A stretch of DNA of 64,000 bases. Source: Polyangiaceae bacterium (GTDB lineage Bacteria; Myxococcota_A; Polyangia; Polyangiales; Polyangiaceae). Positions 1 to 9,321 of the stretch are shown here, piece after piece (the stretch's first letter is position 1; each line of letters begins with the position of its first letter). Location of the stretch: positions 437,501-501,500 of the forward strand of contig JADJXL010000016.1 in the NCBI GenBank assembly GCA_016715885.1. Direction: 5' to 3'. The notes beneath the pieces were generated by a model. It worked only from the letters and a program-made list of their open reading frames with translations, made no database searches and was not told the DNA's origin. The translations under genes were made by a program, and so were the position numbers.

Positions 1-148
1 CCCCATTTCAGAATTCCCCGACAGCAGCGCCCAATCCGTTTCCCGTGTAACGATCGCCACGTGGTGCGCTCGACGTCCTCGAACGCACGTATGATATGTA
101 AATTTCCAACGTGACGACGGCCAAGATGGTCACGCCGCGTTTCGGTCC

Positions 149-1570
149 ATGCCCCGCTCTCCACTGCCTGCACGACCCCGTATCGCTGATCACGTCTCGC
201 CGAGGCGACATCGCGTGCAAGACGAAGACTTTTGGGTTCTTCACGACGAACTCTCGGGCATGGCGTATCGGCTTGGCACCCGAGAATGGAACCTCATCGC
301 CCACGCCGATGGCACGCGTGATCTCGATGGAATCATCGCGGCCGCTGCACGTGATGGAACCCATGCACGCGTCTCGGCGCTCCAGGCTTTTCTCGAAACG
401 CTGCACGAAGCCAACCTCCTGAGCGACGGAGTCGCTTCCGACCCACCCCGTCCCGAACCGCTTCGGCCCTTGCCGCTCGATCCGCTGCCCGACTTCCGTC
501 TCGCTTGCGATGGAACCGGCGGCTGCTGCCGCCTGTACGGCACGATCATGTTTCGACCACTCGAACAAGCGGTTGCGCGATCGCTCCTGCCGAGCGTCCT
601 CGATGCCGGAAATCACCCCGAACAAGCCTTCGCACCCCTCTCGGGGTCGTCACCATGTGGCGGCGCTACCGCGGCGTTCGTCGAAGGCCGATGCGCCTAT
701 CTCGAAGCCGCAGGGCAATGTGGTTTGCATGCGGCCGGCGGATCCCGAGGCAAACCGCTTGGATGTCGGACCTTTCCCGCGCTGTTCGTCGATGACGGCG
801 TTGCCGTCCGAGTGACCCCCGCCGTCGAATGCGCGTGTGTGCTCGCGAGCCTACGAAAGCCGCACGAAGGCGAGCCGCTCGTTGCGCCAGGCGTGATGAC
901 CACGGGCGATCTCGACGAGGGCATTCACGTCGAGCGCCTGCCCGACATGATTTTGATCACGGCCAAACGGTATGGACCCCGAAGTGACCTCGTCGCTTGG
1001 TCACGCGTCGTTGCGAGCGCCCCACCCCCCGTCGATGCCGTTTCTGTTTTTACCGCGCTCGCAGCCGAAATCGAAGCATGGGGCCTCGATACGGAAGCTG
1101 CTGCGCGTGCCTTCTCGTCACCTCGATCGCCCGATCCGGACGCTTTACGCCCGTCGCTGTTTGCCCTGATCGAACGCGCAGGACGCCGCATGAACATCGA
1201 TGCGACGTGGCGATCCGAAAGTGACCTCGCGCGCCGCGCCGTGCGTTGGCTCTTCGATGCAGCGACGCTTCTTGCCAATGACTCCGCGGCTCTCCGGGCG
1301 ATCCTCGCGGCTCCCCCGTCCGCGATCGATGGGGCCTCCGAGGCGTTCTACCTGCGTGCAGGCGCCCACGGTCATCAGTTTGTCTTGTGCGACGCCCCAT
1401 TGACACACGCGCTTCGCGATCGCGCCGTGCGTCTCGTGCTTGCCCGAGCCTTGCCGCTGGTCGTTCGTCCCGACGAACAAGCCGCCGAATCAACGCTCCG
1501 GTATCCCCTCGCGCTCGTCGAGGCCACGCTTCGCGCCCACGGTCTCTTGTCCCGGGGCGGCCTGCTTTGA
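149..1570 (+). CDS. YkgJ-family cysteine-cluster protein
   Basis: A 473-residue protein. Residues about 25-90 (from EDFWVLHDELSGMAYRL onward) resemble a PqqD-like small domain, predicting acidic and helical content. It is followed by the CDGTGGCCRLYG motif near residue 120 and further paired cysteines (SSPCGG, GRCAYLE, GQCGLH, LGCRTFPA, ECACVL). This is the CxxxxxCC plus later Cys pattern of the YkgJ/UPF0153 family, whose members are thought to bind a Zn or Fe-S centre; the biochemical role is unknown. The cysteine motifs are plain; the PqqD-like assignment is by eye. The first in-frame start was used, but a later one is possible because the N-terminal 20 residues are Arg/Pro-rich and look non-native. 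Its 3' end overlaps the convergent downstream gene by about 80 bp. A second, smaller YkgJ paralogue lies at 53089-53886. Confidence 0.75.
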   Translation: MPRSPLPARPRIADHVSPRRHRVQDEDFWVLHDELSGMAYRLGTREWNLIAHADGTRDLDGIIAAAARDGTHARVSALQAFLETLHEANLLSDGVASDPPRPEPLRPLPLDPLPDFRLACDGTGGCCRLYGTIMFRPLEQAVARSLLPSVLDAGNHPEQAFAPLSGSSPCGGATAAFVEGRCAYLEAAGQCGLHAAGGSRGKPLGCRTFPALFVDDGVAVRVTPAVECACVLASLRKPHEGEPLVAPGVMTTGDLDEGIHVERLPDMILITAKRYGPRSDLVAWSRVVASAPPPVDAVSVFTALAAEIEAWGLDTEAAARAFSSPRSPDPDALRPSLFALIERAGRRMNIDATWRSESDLARRAVRWLFDAATLLANDSAALRAILAAPPSAIDGASEAFYLRAGAHGHQFVLCDAPLTHALRDRAVRLVLARALPLVVRPDEQAAESTLRYPLALVEATLRAHGLLSRGGLL

Positions 1571-3037
1571 CAAACCCGTGAGCACGTGCGCCGCAAGCGC
1601 TTCGCCGAGCTCCCGGTAGCCGCGTTGAGTCAAGTGCACACCATCTTTCGCGGCCCGCGGTCGATCCTCGTTCGCCCAAGCCCGGATGGATCCCGCGCCG
1701 CCCATGAAAGCGTACGTATCCCAGAAGCTGCACCGAGCTTCGCGTGCACCCTCGCGGATCGCGTCACGTACGAGCGGCGTGCGTTCGCGCGTGTCCGATC
1801 GATCCGTCGGTGCGAGTACCAAACAATCCGTTTCCGGGACGAACTTGCGCATCCGCTCCATGAGCTGAACGACGCGCTTCGTGTACTTCGATGGATCGAT
1901 TTGCAGATCCCCGGACTCGTTCGTCCCGTACTCCAAAATCACGAGCGACGGTTTTCGCCGCAGAAACTCTGCTCCAAAACTCGCTTCATCCCACGCAAGC
2001 GGCGTGCTCAACCGCGCTCCGTTGATGCCGAGCGTATCGAGCACGACGCCGGGTTTTTCCACGTGATCTCGCTCGATCACGACCCCGCAAAAGTCCGGAG
2101 TACCTCGCGTGGGCGACACCGTGATCGTGTCTCGGCCCGTGGTCGTCAGTATCAAGTGATTGAGTTTGCCAGGTGGATCAGCAGCGGTCGCTTTCACGAC
2201 CATCGGTGACGCCGATCCGAGCGAGACGTGGAATTGTTCGTCCGCCGAATGCAGTCGGTAGCAGAGATCCCACGTGAGTTTGCCCTCGAGCTGTTCGTCG
2301 CTCACCTGCACATAGGCGCGGCTGAGCCCCGCAAACCCTGACGTGATGATTCCGCCGAGCCCGAACACGCCATCTTCCGACTTCGAAGGTGCCGACGGAG
2401 CCTTGGGTCGTACCCGCCACTTTTCTTCGACCGAGATCTTGATGCCGTCGTGTCGATATTGCTTCCAGCCGATGTGGACAAACCCGGGGCCGACCTTGCC
2501 AAAGCGCTTCTGAAGCGCGTCGCGCAGGGCTCCAGACCAGAAATCCGCTTGGCCGTGCGAATCGCCGTACCACGCGACGCGCACGTGCGTTTTTCGCGTT
2601 CCGCGTTCGAGCTCCCGAAGCGCCGCGTGAAACCGCGCAAGCTCGGGAGGACCTGCCGGAGGTGCAGGCGGCGGAGGCGCCACGTCTTCGGTCTTTGCCG
2701 TCGCATCCACGGGCGGCGCCACGCTTGCCGATGGCGCCGGTGCTGCAGTGGGCACGGGCATCGCGCTCGGCGGCACGCTCGGTGCGGCATCGACCACCGC
2801 AAGACGCTCGGGACCGGGGCTACACGCGACAAACCCGAGTGCCAGGACAATCGGCAAGAGAGCGTGTACTGGACAAACCTCGACCGAGTGAGTCGCTCGC
2901 CACCGAATCGGCTGACGCTCTGGCGCTCTCGCCGACGTCAAAGCCGACCCGCGCGATGAACTTGCACTTGGCTGGTCGAGGGCACGACTTTCGTGACGGT
3001 TGAACCGATGGACCTCGGCCGGTCCGGGGCAGTGCAT
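1490..3037 (-). CDS. SGNH/GDSL-hydrolase-like lipoprotein
   Basis: The mature part starts after a hydrophobic stretch LLPIVLALGFVAC that looks like a lipoprotein signal, followed by a Pro/Ala/Ser linker. The body has the SGNH pattern: block I VRVAWYGDSHGQADFW, block III-like LVILEYGTNESGD, and a C-terminal DGVHLTQRGYRELGEAL supplying the Asp-x-x-His pair. These hydrolases de-esterify polysaccharides, lipids or peptidoglycan; the substrate is unknown. The only ATG, at 3037, adds about 56 Arg/Ser-rich residues before the signal. A TTG at 2857 would start directly at the signal peptide, so the true start is unresolved. The C-terminus overlaps the convergent YkgJ gene by about 80 bp. The gene is transcribed away from the lipoprotein gene at 3109. 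Confidence 0.75.
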   Translation of the reverse strand: MHCPGPAEVHRFNRHESRALDQPSASSSRGSALTSARAPERQPIRWRATHSVEVCPVHALLPIVLALGFVACSPGPERLAVVDAAPSVPPSAMPVPTAAPAPSASVAPPVDATAKTEDVAPPPPAPPAGPPELARFHAALRELERGTRKTHVRVAWYGDSHGQADFWSGALRDALQKRFGKVGPGFVHIGWKQYRHDGIKISVEEKWRVRPKAPSAPSKSEDGVFGLGGIITSGFAGLSRAYVQVSDEQLEGKLTWDLCYRLHSADEQFHVSLGSASPMVVKATAADPPGKLNHLILTTTGRDTITVSPTRGTPDFCGVVIERDHVEKPGVVLDTLGINGARLSTPLAWDEASFGAEFLRRKPSLVILEYGTNESGDLQIDPSKYTKRVVQLMERMRKFVPETDCLVLAPTDRSDTRERTPLVRDAIREGAREARCSFWDTYAFMGGAGSIRAWANEDRPRAAKDGVHLTQRGYRELGEALAAHVLTGLSKQAAPGQETVGAKRGLDEREGIPER

Positions 3038-3108
3038 GCCGGCAGCTTACTCCATCGTCGCGGAAGCGGATGAAACCAGCACCGTTTTCGTATTAGCTTC
3101 CTTGCGTG

Positions 3109-4914
3109 ATGACCTCGCGTGTTCTGCGTTTCGCTCGCTCGACTCGGCGCCTTGGCACCATGATCTCGCTCGCCCTGCTCGTCGCGACGGCCCATGGATG
3201 CAAGCAAGAGCAAGCGGCACCGCTGCCCGAGAAACCCGTGGTGCTCGATCCGCTTCCCATTCCCGCGGACCTCGTCGCCGATGTGTTCGTGCCGAACCCC
3301 GATGCTGCCTGGGCCAAGGCTCGCGTAGCCGTTGGAGGTCCAGCGATGTTTCTGCCCGCAACGACGGGCGCTTTGGCGGCAACGCTCCTCGGCCTCCCGC
3401 TCATCGTGGCAAGCGAGATCGATGGCAACGTGCCCGTGGTCGGAGCGGTTCTCGATGGACGTGATGGAGGCAAGCTACGAGCGGCGATTGCGCTTCACCT
3501 TCGCGCTGCGGACAAGTTCATTCATCAAGTGACCACGGGCGAAAATGCTCGGCACGTGTCTCGCGTCGATGAGCAAACCAAGATCACGCTGATCGAGCCG
3601 AAGGGCGGGGGAACTGGATCGGCCGCGCTCGGCGTGCTTGGCAACTACTTGATTGCTGCACCAACGGTTGCGGAGCTCGTCGACGTGGGCCCGTACGTCG
3701 TTCGAAATCTCACGACGACGAAGATGCCCAAGAACGACATGACGTTCGAGCTTCCGCGTGCAGCGCTCGAGGGCCCCGTGGCGAAAACCGTGCGGTCGAA
3801 GTGGGACGGCATCAAGCCGCGCCCGCGGACGAATTCGACGGCTGCTGCCGGTGCGTCGGCTTCGCTTCCGAGCCCTCTTCAAAGTTTCGTGGACGGCGTG
3901 CTCGGCGTGCTCGGGGAAATCGATCGCGCCAAGGTGACGGTCGACTTCGACGAGCAAGCTGCGCACGTGCGCTTTTTGGGAACGCCGCGAAGTCCCGTCG
4001 CTGCGGGATCGCGCGTGGCGACGATGACCGTTGGGGATCCGAGCAAATTGCTCGAATTGCCAGCGGCGACGGACGTGGCCCTCTACATTCACGATGCGGC
4101 GGAAGTTCGGGAAATCGATGCAAAGGGGTATGCCACGGCGCTCGCGACGGCCATTGGCAAGGACGTTTCCGACGACGATCGCGCGGCGATGGAGAAAGCA
4201 CTGCTTTCGCTTGCAAAATCACGCGGAGATACGTTTGCCGCGGGATTTTCGATATTGCCTACGGGACCGGCGGCATTCGTGAAAAGCTCCGTCACGGATC
4301 GTGATGGGTTTGGCAAGGCAATTGATGATCTTTTTGGGCTGGTCGATCGCAAACCGGTTGCGCGCTGGCTGGGTGACCTCGAGCTTGGCGTATCGACGAG
4401 CAAAACGGTCGTCGAGGACGTGAAAGGTGACGTTCGTCGCATTCGCATTGAGCGGCTCGAGGCGAAGGCGGACAAACCTGCGAAAAAACCGGCTGGAAAA
4501 CAGCCCGAGACGCCCAAGAAGCCCGATGTATCGTCGGCCAAACTGGAAACGCCTTCGTCCATTGACGTGCTCTATCATTTTGGAGCGAACGACCTCGTTT
4601 TTGGTGCGGGATACGATGCGAAGGCCGCGTTTCGCATGGTGCTCGACGCGTCACCGAAGGACAATTTGTCCACGAGGGGCGAAGTGGCGAAGGCCATTGC
4701 GGCGCTCGGGGGCAAAGCGGCGTTTGTCGTGTATGCCGATCCGATTCGCGTGCTTGCGCGGCAAGCGGGCAGCGCGCTTCCGGCCACCGGTGCGCCGCTC
4801 GTATTTGCGCTGGGCAAGGGCGGCGAGGGGTTTGGCCAGGACGATCCGTGGATGCGGCTCGACATTGCCAACATCGTGATCCAAGAACTCGTCAAGCGGC
4901 GCGGGGCTTTGTGA
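3109..4914 (+). CDS. large hypothetical lipoprotein
   Basis: A 601-residue exported protein of unknown function. It begins with an Arg-rich n-region and hydrophobic core ending in a lipobox-like VATAHGC, so it is probably lipid-anchored. The rest has no motif I recognise. Repeated phrases such as VDFDEQAAHVRFLG, DPSKLLELPAATDVALYIH and a later TAFVVYADPIRVLARQ-type segment suggest a beta-rich protein with internal duplication. A Lys/Pro-rich linker (KADKPAKKPAGKQPETPKKP) sits near residue 465. GTG (3106) and ATG (3109) are adjacent; ATG was chosen. A further ATG at 3160 would start the signal peptide more tightly. It lies 79 bp before the metallophosphoesterase lipoprotein on the same strand, so the two may be co-transcribed. 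Confidence 0.7.
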   Translation: MTSRVLRFARSTRRLGTMISLALLVATAHGCKQEQAAPLPEKPVVLDPLPIPADLVADVFVPNPDAAWAKARVAVGGPAMFLPATTGALAATLLGLPLIVASEIDGNVPVVGAVLDGRDGGKLRAAIALHLRAADKFIHQVTTGENARHVSRVDEQTKITLIEPKGGGTGSAALGVLGNYLIAAPTVAELVDVGPYVVRNLTTTKMPKNDMTFELPRAALEGPVAKTVRSKWDGIKPRPRTNSTAAAGASASLPSPLQSFVDGVLGVLGEIDRAKVTVDFDEQAAHVRFLGTPRSPVAAGSRVATMTVGDPSKLLELPAATDVALYIHDAAEVREIDAKGYATALATAIGKDVSDDDRAAMEKALLSLAKSRGDTFAAGFSILPTGPAAFVKSSVTDRDGFGKAIDDLFGLVDRKPVARWLGDLELGVSTSKTVVEDVKGDVRRIRIERLEAKADKPAKKPAGKQPETPKKPDVSSAKLETPSSIDVLYHFGANDLVFGAGYDAKAAFRMVLDASPKDNLSTRGEVAKAIAALGGKAAFVVYADPIRVLARQAGSALPATGAPLVFALGKGGEGFGQDDPWMRLDIANIVIQELVKRRGAL

Positions 4915-4993
4915 CCTGACGTTGCGATTCGACCTGAAAGTTGACATGCGTGGGGATTGTGTTGTGTGGTCTCCGCCGGAGGGTTCTCGTCAC

Positions 4994-6184
4994 ATGCTTC
5001 GCAAGCGCACCGTTTTACCGCTTTTCGCGCTCGTTTTTGGTCTGGCATCGTGTGGCCAGAGTCCTACGGGGGCCAGCTCCGCCACGTCCAGAAGAGAGGC
5101 GAAAGCACCGGGACAGGTTGTTTCAGCGGCTTCTTCCGCGCCGTCTGTGGCGAAAGCGCCGGAGCCGCGGGCGTGTGGCATGCCTGCGAGCCTTCCGAAG
5201 TCGGACTGGCCGCGTAAGCTCGAACCGACGACGCAGGTCGAACCGGACGCGTTCGTCGCTGGAACCGCCACGATCGCGGTTTTACCTGACACACAATATT
5301 ACGTCGATTGCCGTTCACCGCACGTGCGCAAGCAGGTGGAATGGCTCATGGCGCAGCGAAGTGCGCGGAACATTCGCGCAGCGGTGACGCTTGGTGACTT
5401 GACCGAGCACAATTGGAAAGATGAATGGGAGTTTTACCGCGAGTCGCTGAAGCCGCTCGATCCGACCTTTCCGTTTTTGCTCACGCTGGGCAATCACGAT
5501 TACGGTGACGGTGGTTCTGCCAATGCTCGAAGGACGTTCTTTGGCGAATATTTCGATACGAAGTTCGTCGAGCAATCGAAATCGCTCGTCGAGACGATGG
5601 AGCCGGGAAAACTCGAGAATGCATTCTACTCCATCGATCTCGGCAAGGTATCCATCGGCGTGCTCATATTCGAATGGAGCACGCGCAAGGCGGTCATCGA
5701 TTGGGCGGACAAAGTGCTCGCGAAGCATCCGAAGCATCGCATCATGATGGCGACGCACGCGTATTTGTATTCGGACAGTACGCGTTACGATTTCAAGACC
5801 AAGGGTCCGGCGCAGGAATGGAATCCGCTGGCGTATCCCACGCACAAGGACGATGGCCCGGATGCGCACGATCACGATGGCGAAATGATTTGGCAAGCTC
5901 TCCTGAAAAAACACCCCGGCGTGTTTCTCACCGTCAATGGACACGTGCTCAACAATGGTACGGGACTTTTGACGAGCAAGGGTGACAAGGGCAATACGGT
6001 GCACCAGATGCTGGTCAATTATCAAATGCTCGACGAAGGGGGCCTCGGGTATTTGCGGTTGCTCGAATTCCTTCCAGACGGAAAAACCTTGCGCGTAAAG
6101 ACGTATTCGCCGTCGCTCGGCGTTTTCGCCACGGCGAAGGATCAGGACTTCAAGCTGACGATAGATCCGCCGCTCTGGAAGTAG
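4994..6184 (+). CDS. metallophosphoesterase lipoprotein
   Basis: A 396-residue predicted lipoprotein with a signal ending in LFALVFGLASC (Cys20). The calcineurin-like phosphoesterase metal-binding blocks appear in order: IAVLPDTQYY, VTLGDLTEHN, LTLGNHDYGDG, IMMATHAYLY and VNGHVLNNG. The fold binds two metals and hydrolyses phosphomono- or diesters, here on the outer or periplasmic face. The substrate cannot be told. The start at 4994 was chosen because it begins the signal peptide and has a GGAGGG ribosome site 7-12 bases upstream; the open frame extends 24 codons further but that part is unlike an export signal. C-terminal KTLRVKTYSPSLGVF is the beta-rich tail typical of such secreted phosphoesterases. 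Confidence 0.85.
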   Translation: MLRKRTVLPLFALVFGLASCGQSPTGASSATSRREAKAPGQVVSAASSAPSVAKAPEPRACGMPASLPKSDWPRKLEPTTQVEPDAFVAGTATIAVLPDTQYYVDCRSPHVRKQVEWLMAQRSARNIRAAVTLGDLTEHNWKDEWEFYRESLKPLDPTFPFLLTLGNHDYGDGGSANARRTFFGEYFDTKFVEQSKSLVETMEPGKLENAFYSIDLGKVSIGVLIFEWSTRKAVIDWADKVLAKHPKHRIMMATHAYLYSDSTRYDFKTKGPAQEWNPLAYPTHKDDGPDAHDHDGEMIWQALLKKHPGVFLTVNGHVLNNGTGLLTSKGDKGNTVHQMLVNYQMLDEGGLGYLRLLEFLPDGKTLRVKTYSPSLGVFATAKDQDFKLTIDPPLWK

Positions 6185-6287
6185 ATTGCAGAGCGCTGGC
6201 GCTCGCCCAACAAGCACTCACCGGGGCATCACCCACGCCATGGAATCGCTTGACGCTGCTTGTTTTCGCAGGTAGCATGGGCAAACC

Positions 6288-7214
6288 ATGGTCGCTGCTC
6301 GGGTTCCCAAAATCGCGTCTGAAGCAACCTCGGCGAAGGACCGCCCATCCTTGCCGATTCCGTCGCCGATTCTGTCGACAGCGGATGCGGTCGATGTCCC
6401 GAAGTCGAGCAAGCGCATCAAGCAACGCATCCCACCGGAGCTTGACCCGGGCCCCCCGAGCGACGAACCCGAAATGGATTCAGATACCCAGTTTTGGACG
6501 ATCTTTACGCTCGTCACCTGCTTGAAATGGACGTGGCGTCAGCGAAGCGACTATTACGTTGGCGCCAATTTGAGCATTTATTACTATATCAAGGATCCAA
6601 AGTCCGGCCGCCGGCAACATCGTAAGCTCGTGTTTCGAGGCCCCGATTTCTTCGTCGTCCTCAATCCGTTCCAAAAACCGCGCCGCAATAGTTGGGTCAT
6701 CGACAACGAGGACGGGAAGTTTCCAGACGTCATCGTCGAGGTGCTTTCGCCGAAGACCAAGAAAAAAGATTTCGGGGAGAAGAAGGGCATCTACGAGCGG
6801 ATATTCAAGACGCACGAGTATTACATCGTCGATACGATAAAAGAAAAGATTTTCGGCTGGCGATTGTCGAAGGGACGATATGTGCCCATCGAGCGCACGA
6901 GCGAGGGACTCCTGTGGAGCGAACGGCTCGGAATGTTCCTGGGAATGTACCAAAATCCGGGCGATGAGCTGATGCCGCCGGATCCTCAATACGGAGTTCT
7001 GGCGCGTCTGTTTACGCCAGACAAGCAGCCCATTGCCTTGCCGCCGGAAGACGCATTGAAACAGGCCGCGCGAGCAGACGCTGAAGCCTTGCGAGCGCGA
7101 CGTGCCGAGGAGAAGGCAGCGCGAGCCGAGCGGGAAAAAGCGCGCGTGGAGCAGGAAAAAGCGCGCCTTCTCGAGAAACTTCGGGCGCTCGGCGTCAAGG
7201 TCGACGATCTTTGA
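6288..7214 (+). CDS. Uma2-family (DUF820) nuclease-fold protein
   Basis: A 308-residue member of the Uma2/DUF820 family, which has a PD-(D/E)XK nuclease fold. The core is visible in RGPDFFVVLNP, FPDVIVEVLSPKTKKKDFGEKK and EYYIVDTIKEKIFGWRL. The Asp and Glu of PDVIVEV plus the following lysines form the expected active-site cluster. The first 60 residues are Pro/Ser-rich and poorly conserved-looking. The last 50 are a charged Ala/Glu/Arg coiled coil (AEEKAARAEREKARVEQEK), a common ending in cyanobacterial and myxobacterial copies. Physiological targets of Uma2 proteins are not known. It stands alone, convergent with the lipoxygenase gene 41 bp away. Confidence 0.85.
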   Translation: MVAARVPKIASEATSAKDRPSLPIPSPILSTADAVDVPKSSKRIKQRIPPELDPGPPSDEPEMDSDTQFWTIFTLVTCLKWTWRQRSDYYVGANLSIYYYIKDPKSGRRQHRKLVFRGPDFFVVLNPFQKPRRNSWVIDNEDGKFPDVIVEVLSPKTKKKDFGEKKGIYERIFKTHEYYIVDTIKEKIFGWRLSKGRYVPIERTSEGLLWSERLGMFLGMYQNPGDELMPPDPQYGVLARLFTPDKQPIALPPEDALKQAARADAEALRARRAEEKAARAEREKARVEQEKARLLEKLRALGVKVDDL

Positions 7215-7255
7215 CGCGCTTTGATATCAGCAACCGTCGACGAAGCGAGCGAACA

Positions 7256-9247
7256 TCAGATATTGATGCTCTGCGGAATGCGCTCCGGAATGAAGTACGG
7301 GTACGGCCCTAACCTCGTCCGATTGCGCTCTTCGATGACCTTGCCAATCTCGACGAGCTCTTTCTGGAATTGCTCGAGCGCTTGGTGAAGCGCTACGTCG
7401 CGGAACCAGAACGCCGGGTATGCTCCGAGCTTGGTGTGGTAGACGCCTCCGAGCAGCGACAGGAATTCCACCTGCAGCATGGCCATGTCCATGGGGGCCA
7501 GCATATCGAGCGTCGGGTTGTTCTCGGATTCTGCCTTCGATAGTGGCGCGCCACGATATGTGGAAAGCGGCACGGCTGGCGTGAACGTCATCAAATCTGC
7601 CTGCGCGAAATTCACGGCGGCATGCTGTGCGCTCGACGTGAAAATGATCATCGTCAATGCCTTGATGAGATACCACGTCGTCGTGAGTTTGCCCTTGCCG
7701 TCTTCGCCAAACCCCAAGAGGCGCCCGCCGTCTCGCGCCACGATTTCGGTGGCCCAGCGGCATAGTTGCTGATCGCCGGAAACTTGCGTATCCGATGCGT
7801 AATGGTGGCCGACGTACGCCGTCACCCAGCGTTCGATGGCGCTCCACACGAGCAGCGCGTCGTCGCGATAGGGGTAATCGAGGTCTTCGTCGAGCACGCC
7901 TCGGGCCGCGAGCGCTTTTGGCAAGAAGCCTTCATTGAAGTACGGAATGGAGAGCGCTTCCACGGCTATCGTGCGGCTCGCTTCGATGGTTCCAGCCATG
8001 AGGCGATCGACCGCGAATCCTTTGCGAATGAGCTTGCTTTGAGCTTCGTCGTTGATGGATAGCGTGCCCTCGAAATGCGGCATGAGCAATCGGCCGATGG
8101 GGTGGTCTTCCCCGAGCACGCGATGTGTGGCAATGGCGATGGGCTCGATCAAGAGATGCGTTCGGCCCAGGTGACTCACGAGCTCGTGGTGATTGGCATC
8201 GGCGCACGAGACGATGAGCTTCGCTTTTCGCCACAATTCACCGTCGGCAGGCGTGTACGTGCGATAGTCGCGAGGGTCCTGGCCGCATTGAATGGCAATG
8301 GGGCGCAGGCGCCGTTTGCCCGTCCCGCGAGGCAATGCAAAAAGTGCGAGTGGTGCAAAACAATATTTGGGACCGACAGGGAAACTACCATTGACGACAT
8401 TCGACAACATGGAGTAGTCGGCGAGATAGAGCCGCCCTTCGCGCGCAGCGTGCTCGAGCGAATCGAAGCCGTCATTCATGGCTTGGCCGAACATGTCCTC
8501 GGTGACCGCGAAATTCGCCGGAATCGCGGAAATTCTTTCGATCACGAGCGGGTTCCATCCAGCCACGCGCATCCAAGCAAACGTCTCGTCATCTTCGGGG
8601 CGATGAAAAAGCCATGGTTTCGGAAGCGTCGCAAAAAGCTCCCGGTAGTCGTCGAGCGACGTCGGACGCCCCGTGGGTCCGTCGAGCAGCGATCGCAAGA
8701 CGGTTTCGAGCACGTCGAGCGGGTTCGTTATGCCAAACTTCATCATTTTCGTGGCAATTTCCATCGCATGCGCATGTGTCGTGAAACCATCGCGCACGGT
8801 GTCTTGCTCATGGCCAAACGAAAGCAGCTCTTCGCCAATGCCCGGATCGGAACCGAGCCTCACGCCCACTGTGGGTAATTCGTCGTCGAAATTGGCAGCC
8901 AATAGGTCAATTTCGGGCAGCCCCAAATGTTCGAGGTTCAGGGTCGTCGAGCCAGGTAGGTCCCCTTCGCCCGAAAATGTCAGAACTTCGTCCCCAGGCT
9001 GGACGGCTCGTCCCGTATTGAGCGCCCAAGTGACTCGATTTTTGGCAATGCGTAGCGATTGCCAAACCACGCGCACCATCCACCCAAGACTTGGTTTATC
9101 CGCCTTGGGTACCGACTGGAGCATCGCCAAGGGCGCGACGTACGTGTAGTTGTACTTGTAGGCGTCGGGAGATCGTGGCGGCGCAACGTCGAGCAGGCCG
9201 AAGTTTTCGAGTGCTGGCGCGACGTCCTGAGAGTCGTGGTCGGACAT
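7256..9247 (-). CDS. lipoxygenase
   Basis: A 663-residue lipoxygenase, which would insert O2 into polyunsaturated fatty acids to give hydroperoxides. All non-haem iron ligands are visible: His354 and His359 in DANHHELVSHLGRTH (equivalent to the plant/animal HQLxxHWLxTH motif), His542 and Asn546 in SSAQHAAVNFAQ, and the carboxylate of the C-terminal isoleucine (IPQSINI). EPIAIATHRVL and HPIGRLLMPHFEGT also match the family. There is no N-terminal PLAT domain and no signal peptide, so it is probably cytoplasmic. The likely start is the ATG at 9247. It lies 74 bp downstream of the SUMF1-type lipoprotein gene on the same strand. Bacterial lipoxygenases are uncommon but recurrent in myxobacteria, where arachidonate-type lipids have been reported. 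Confidence 0.93.
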   Translation of the reverse strand: MSDHDSQDVAPALENFGLLDVAPPRSPDAYKYNYTYVAPLAMLQSVPKADKPSLGWMVRVVWQSLRIAKNRVTWALNTGRAVQPGDEVLTFSGEGDLPGSTTLNLEHLGLPEIDLLAANFDDELPTVGVRLGSDPGIGEELLSFGHEQDTVRDGFTTHAHAMEIATKMMKFGITNPLDVLETVLRSLLDGPTGRPTSLDDYRELFATLPKPWLFHRPEDDETFAWMRVAGWNPLVIERISAIPANFAVTEDMFGQAMNDGFDSLEHAAREGRLYLADYSMLSNVVNGSFPVGPKYCFAPLALFALPRGTGKRRLRPIAIQCGQDPRDYRTYTPADGELWRKAKLIVSCADANHHELVSHLGRTHLLIEPIAIATHRVLGEDHPIGRLLMPHFEGTLSINDEAQSKLIRKGFAVDRLMAGTIEASRTIAVEALSIPYFNEGFLPKALAARGVLDEDLDYPYRDDALLVWSAIERWVTAYVGHHYASDTQVSGDQQLCRWATEIVARDGGRLLGFGEDGKGKLTTTWYLIKALTMIIFTSSAQHAAVNFAQADLMTFTPAVPLSTYRGAPLSKAESENNPTLDMLAPMDMAMLQVEFLSLLGGVYHTKLGAYPAFWFRDVALHQALEQFQKELVEIGKVIEERNRTRLGPYPYFIPERIPQSINI

Positions 9248-9321
9248 GCAACCACGCTAGCCTCATTCACGCACCGAATGCAAGCCCCGCGTCATCGTAC
9301 GATTGATACTCGGCGTGGCGA

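Noticed and set aside
8..625. Long minus-strand frame at the window start
   Set aside because: It runs antisense to the YkgJ gene, whose conserved cysteine motifs fix the coding strand.
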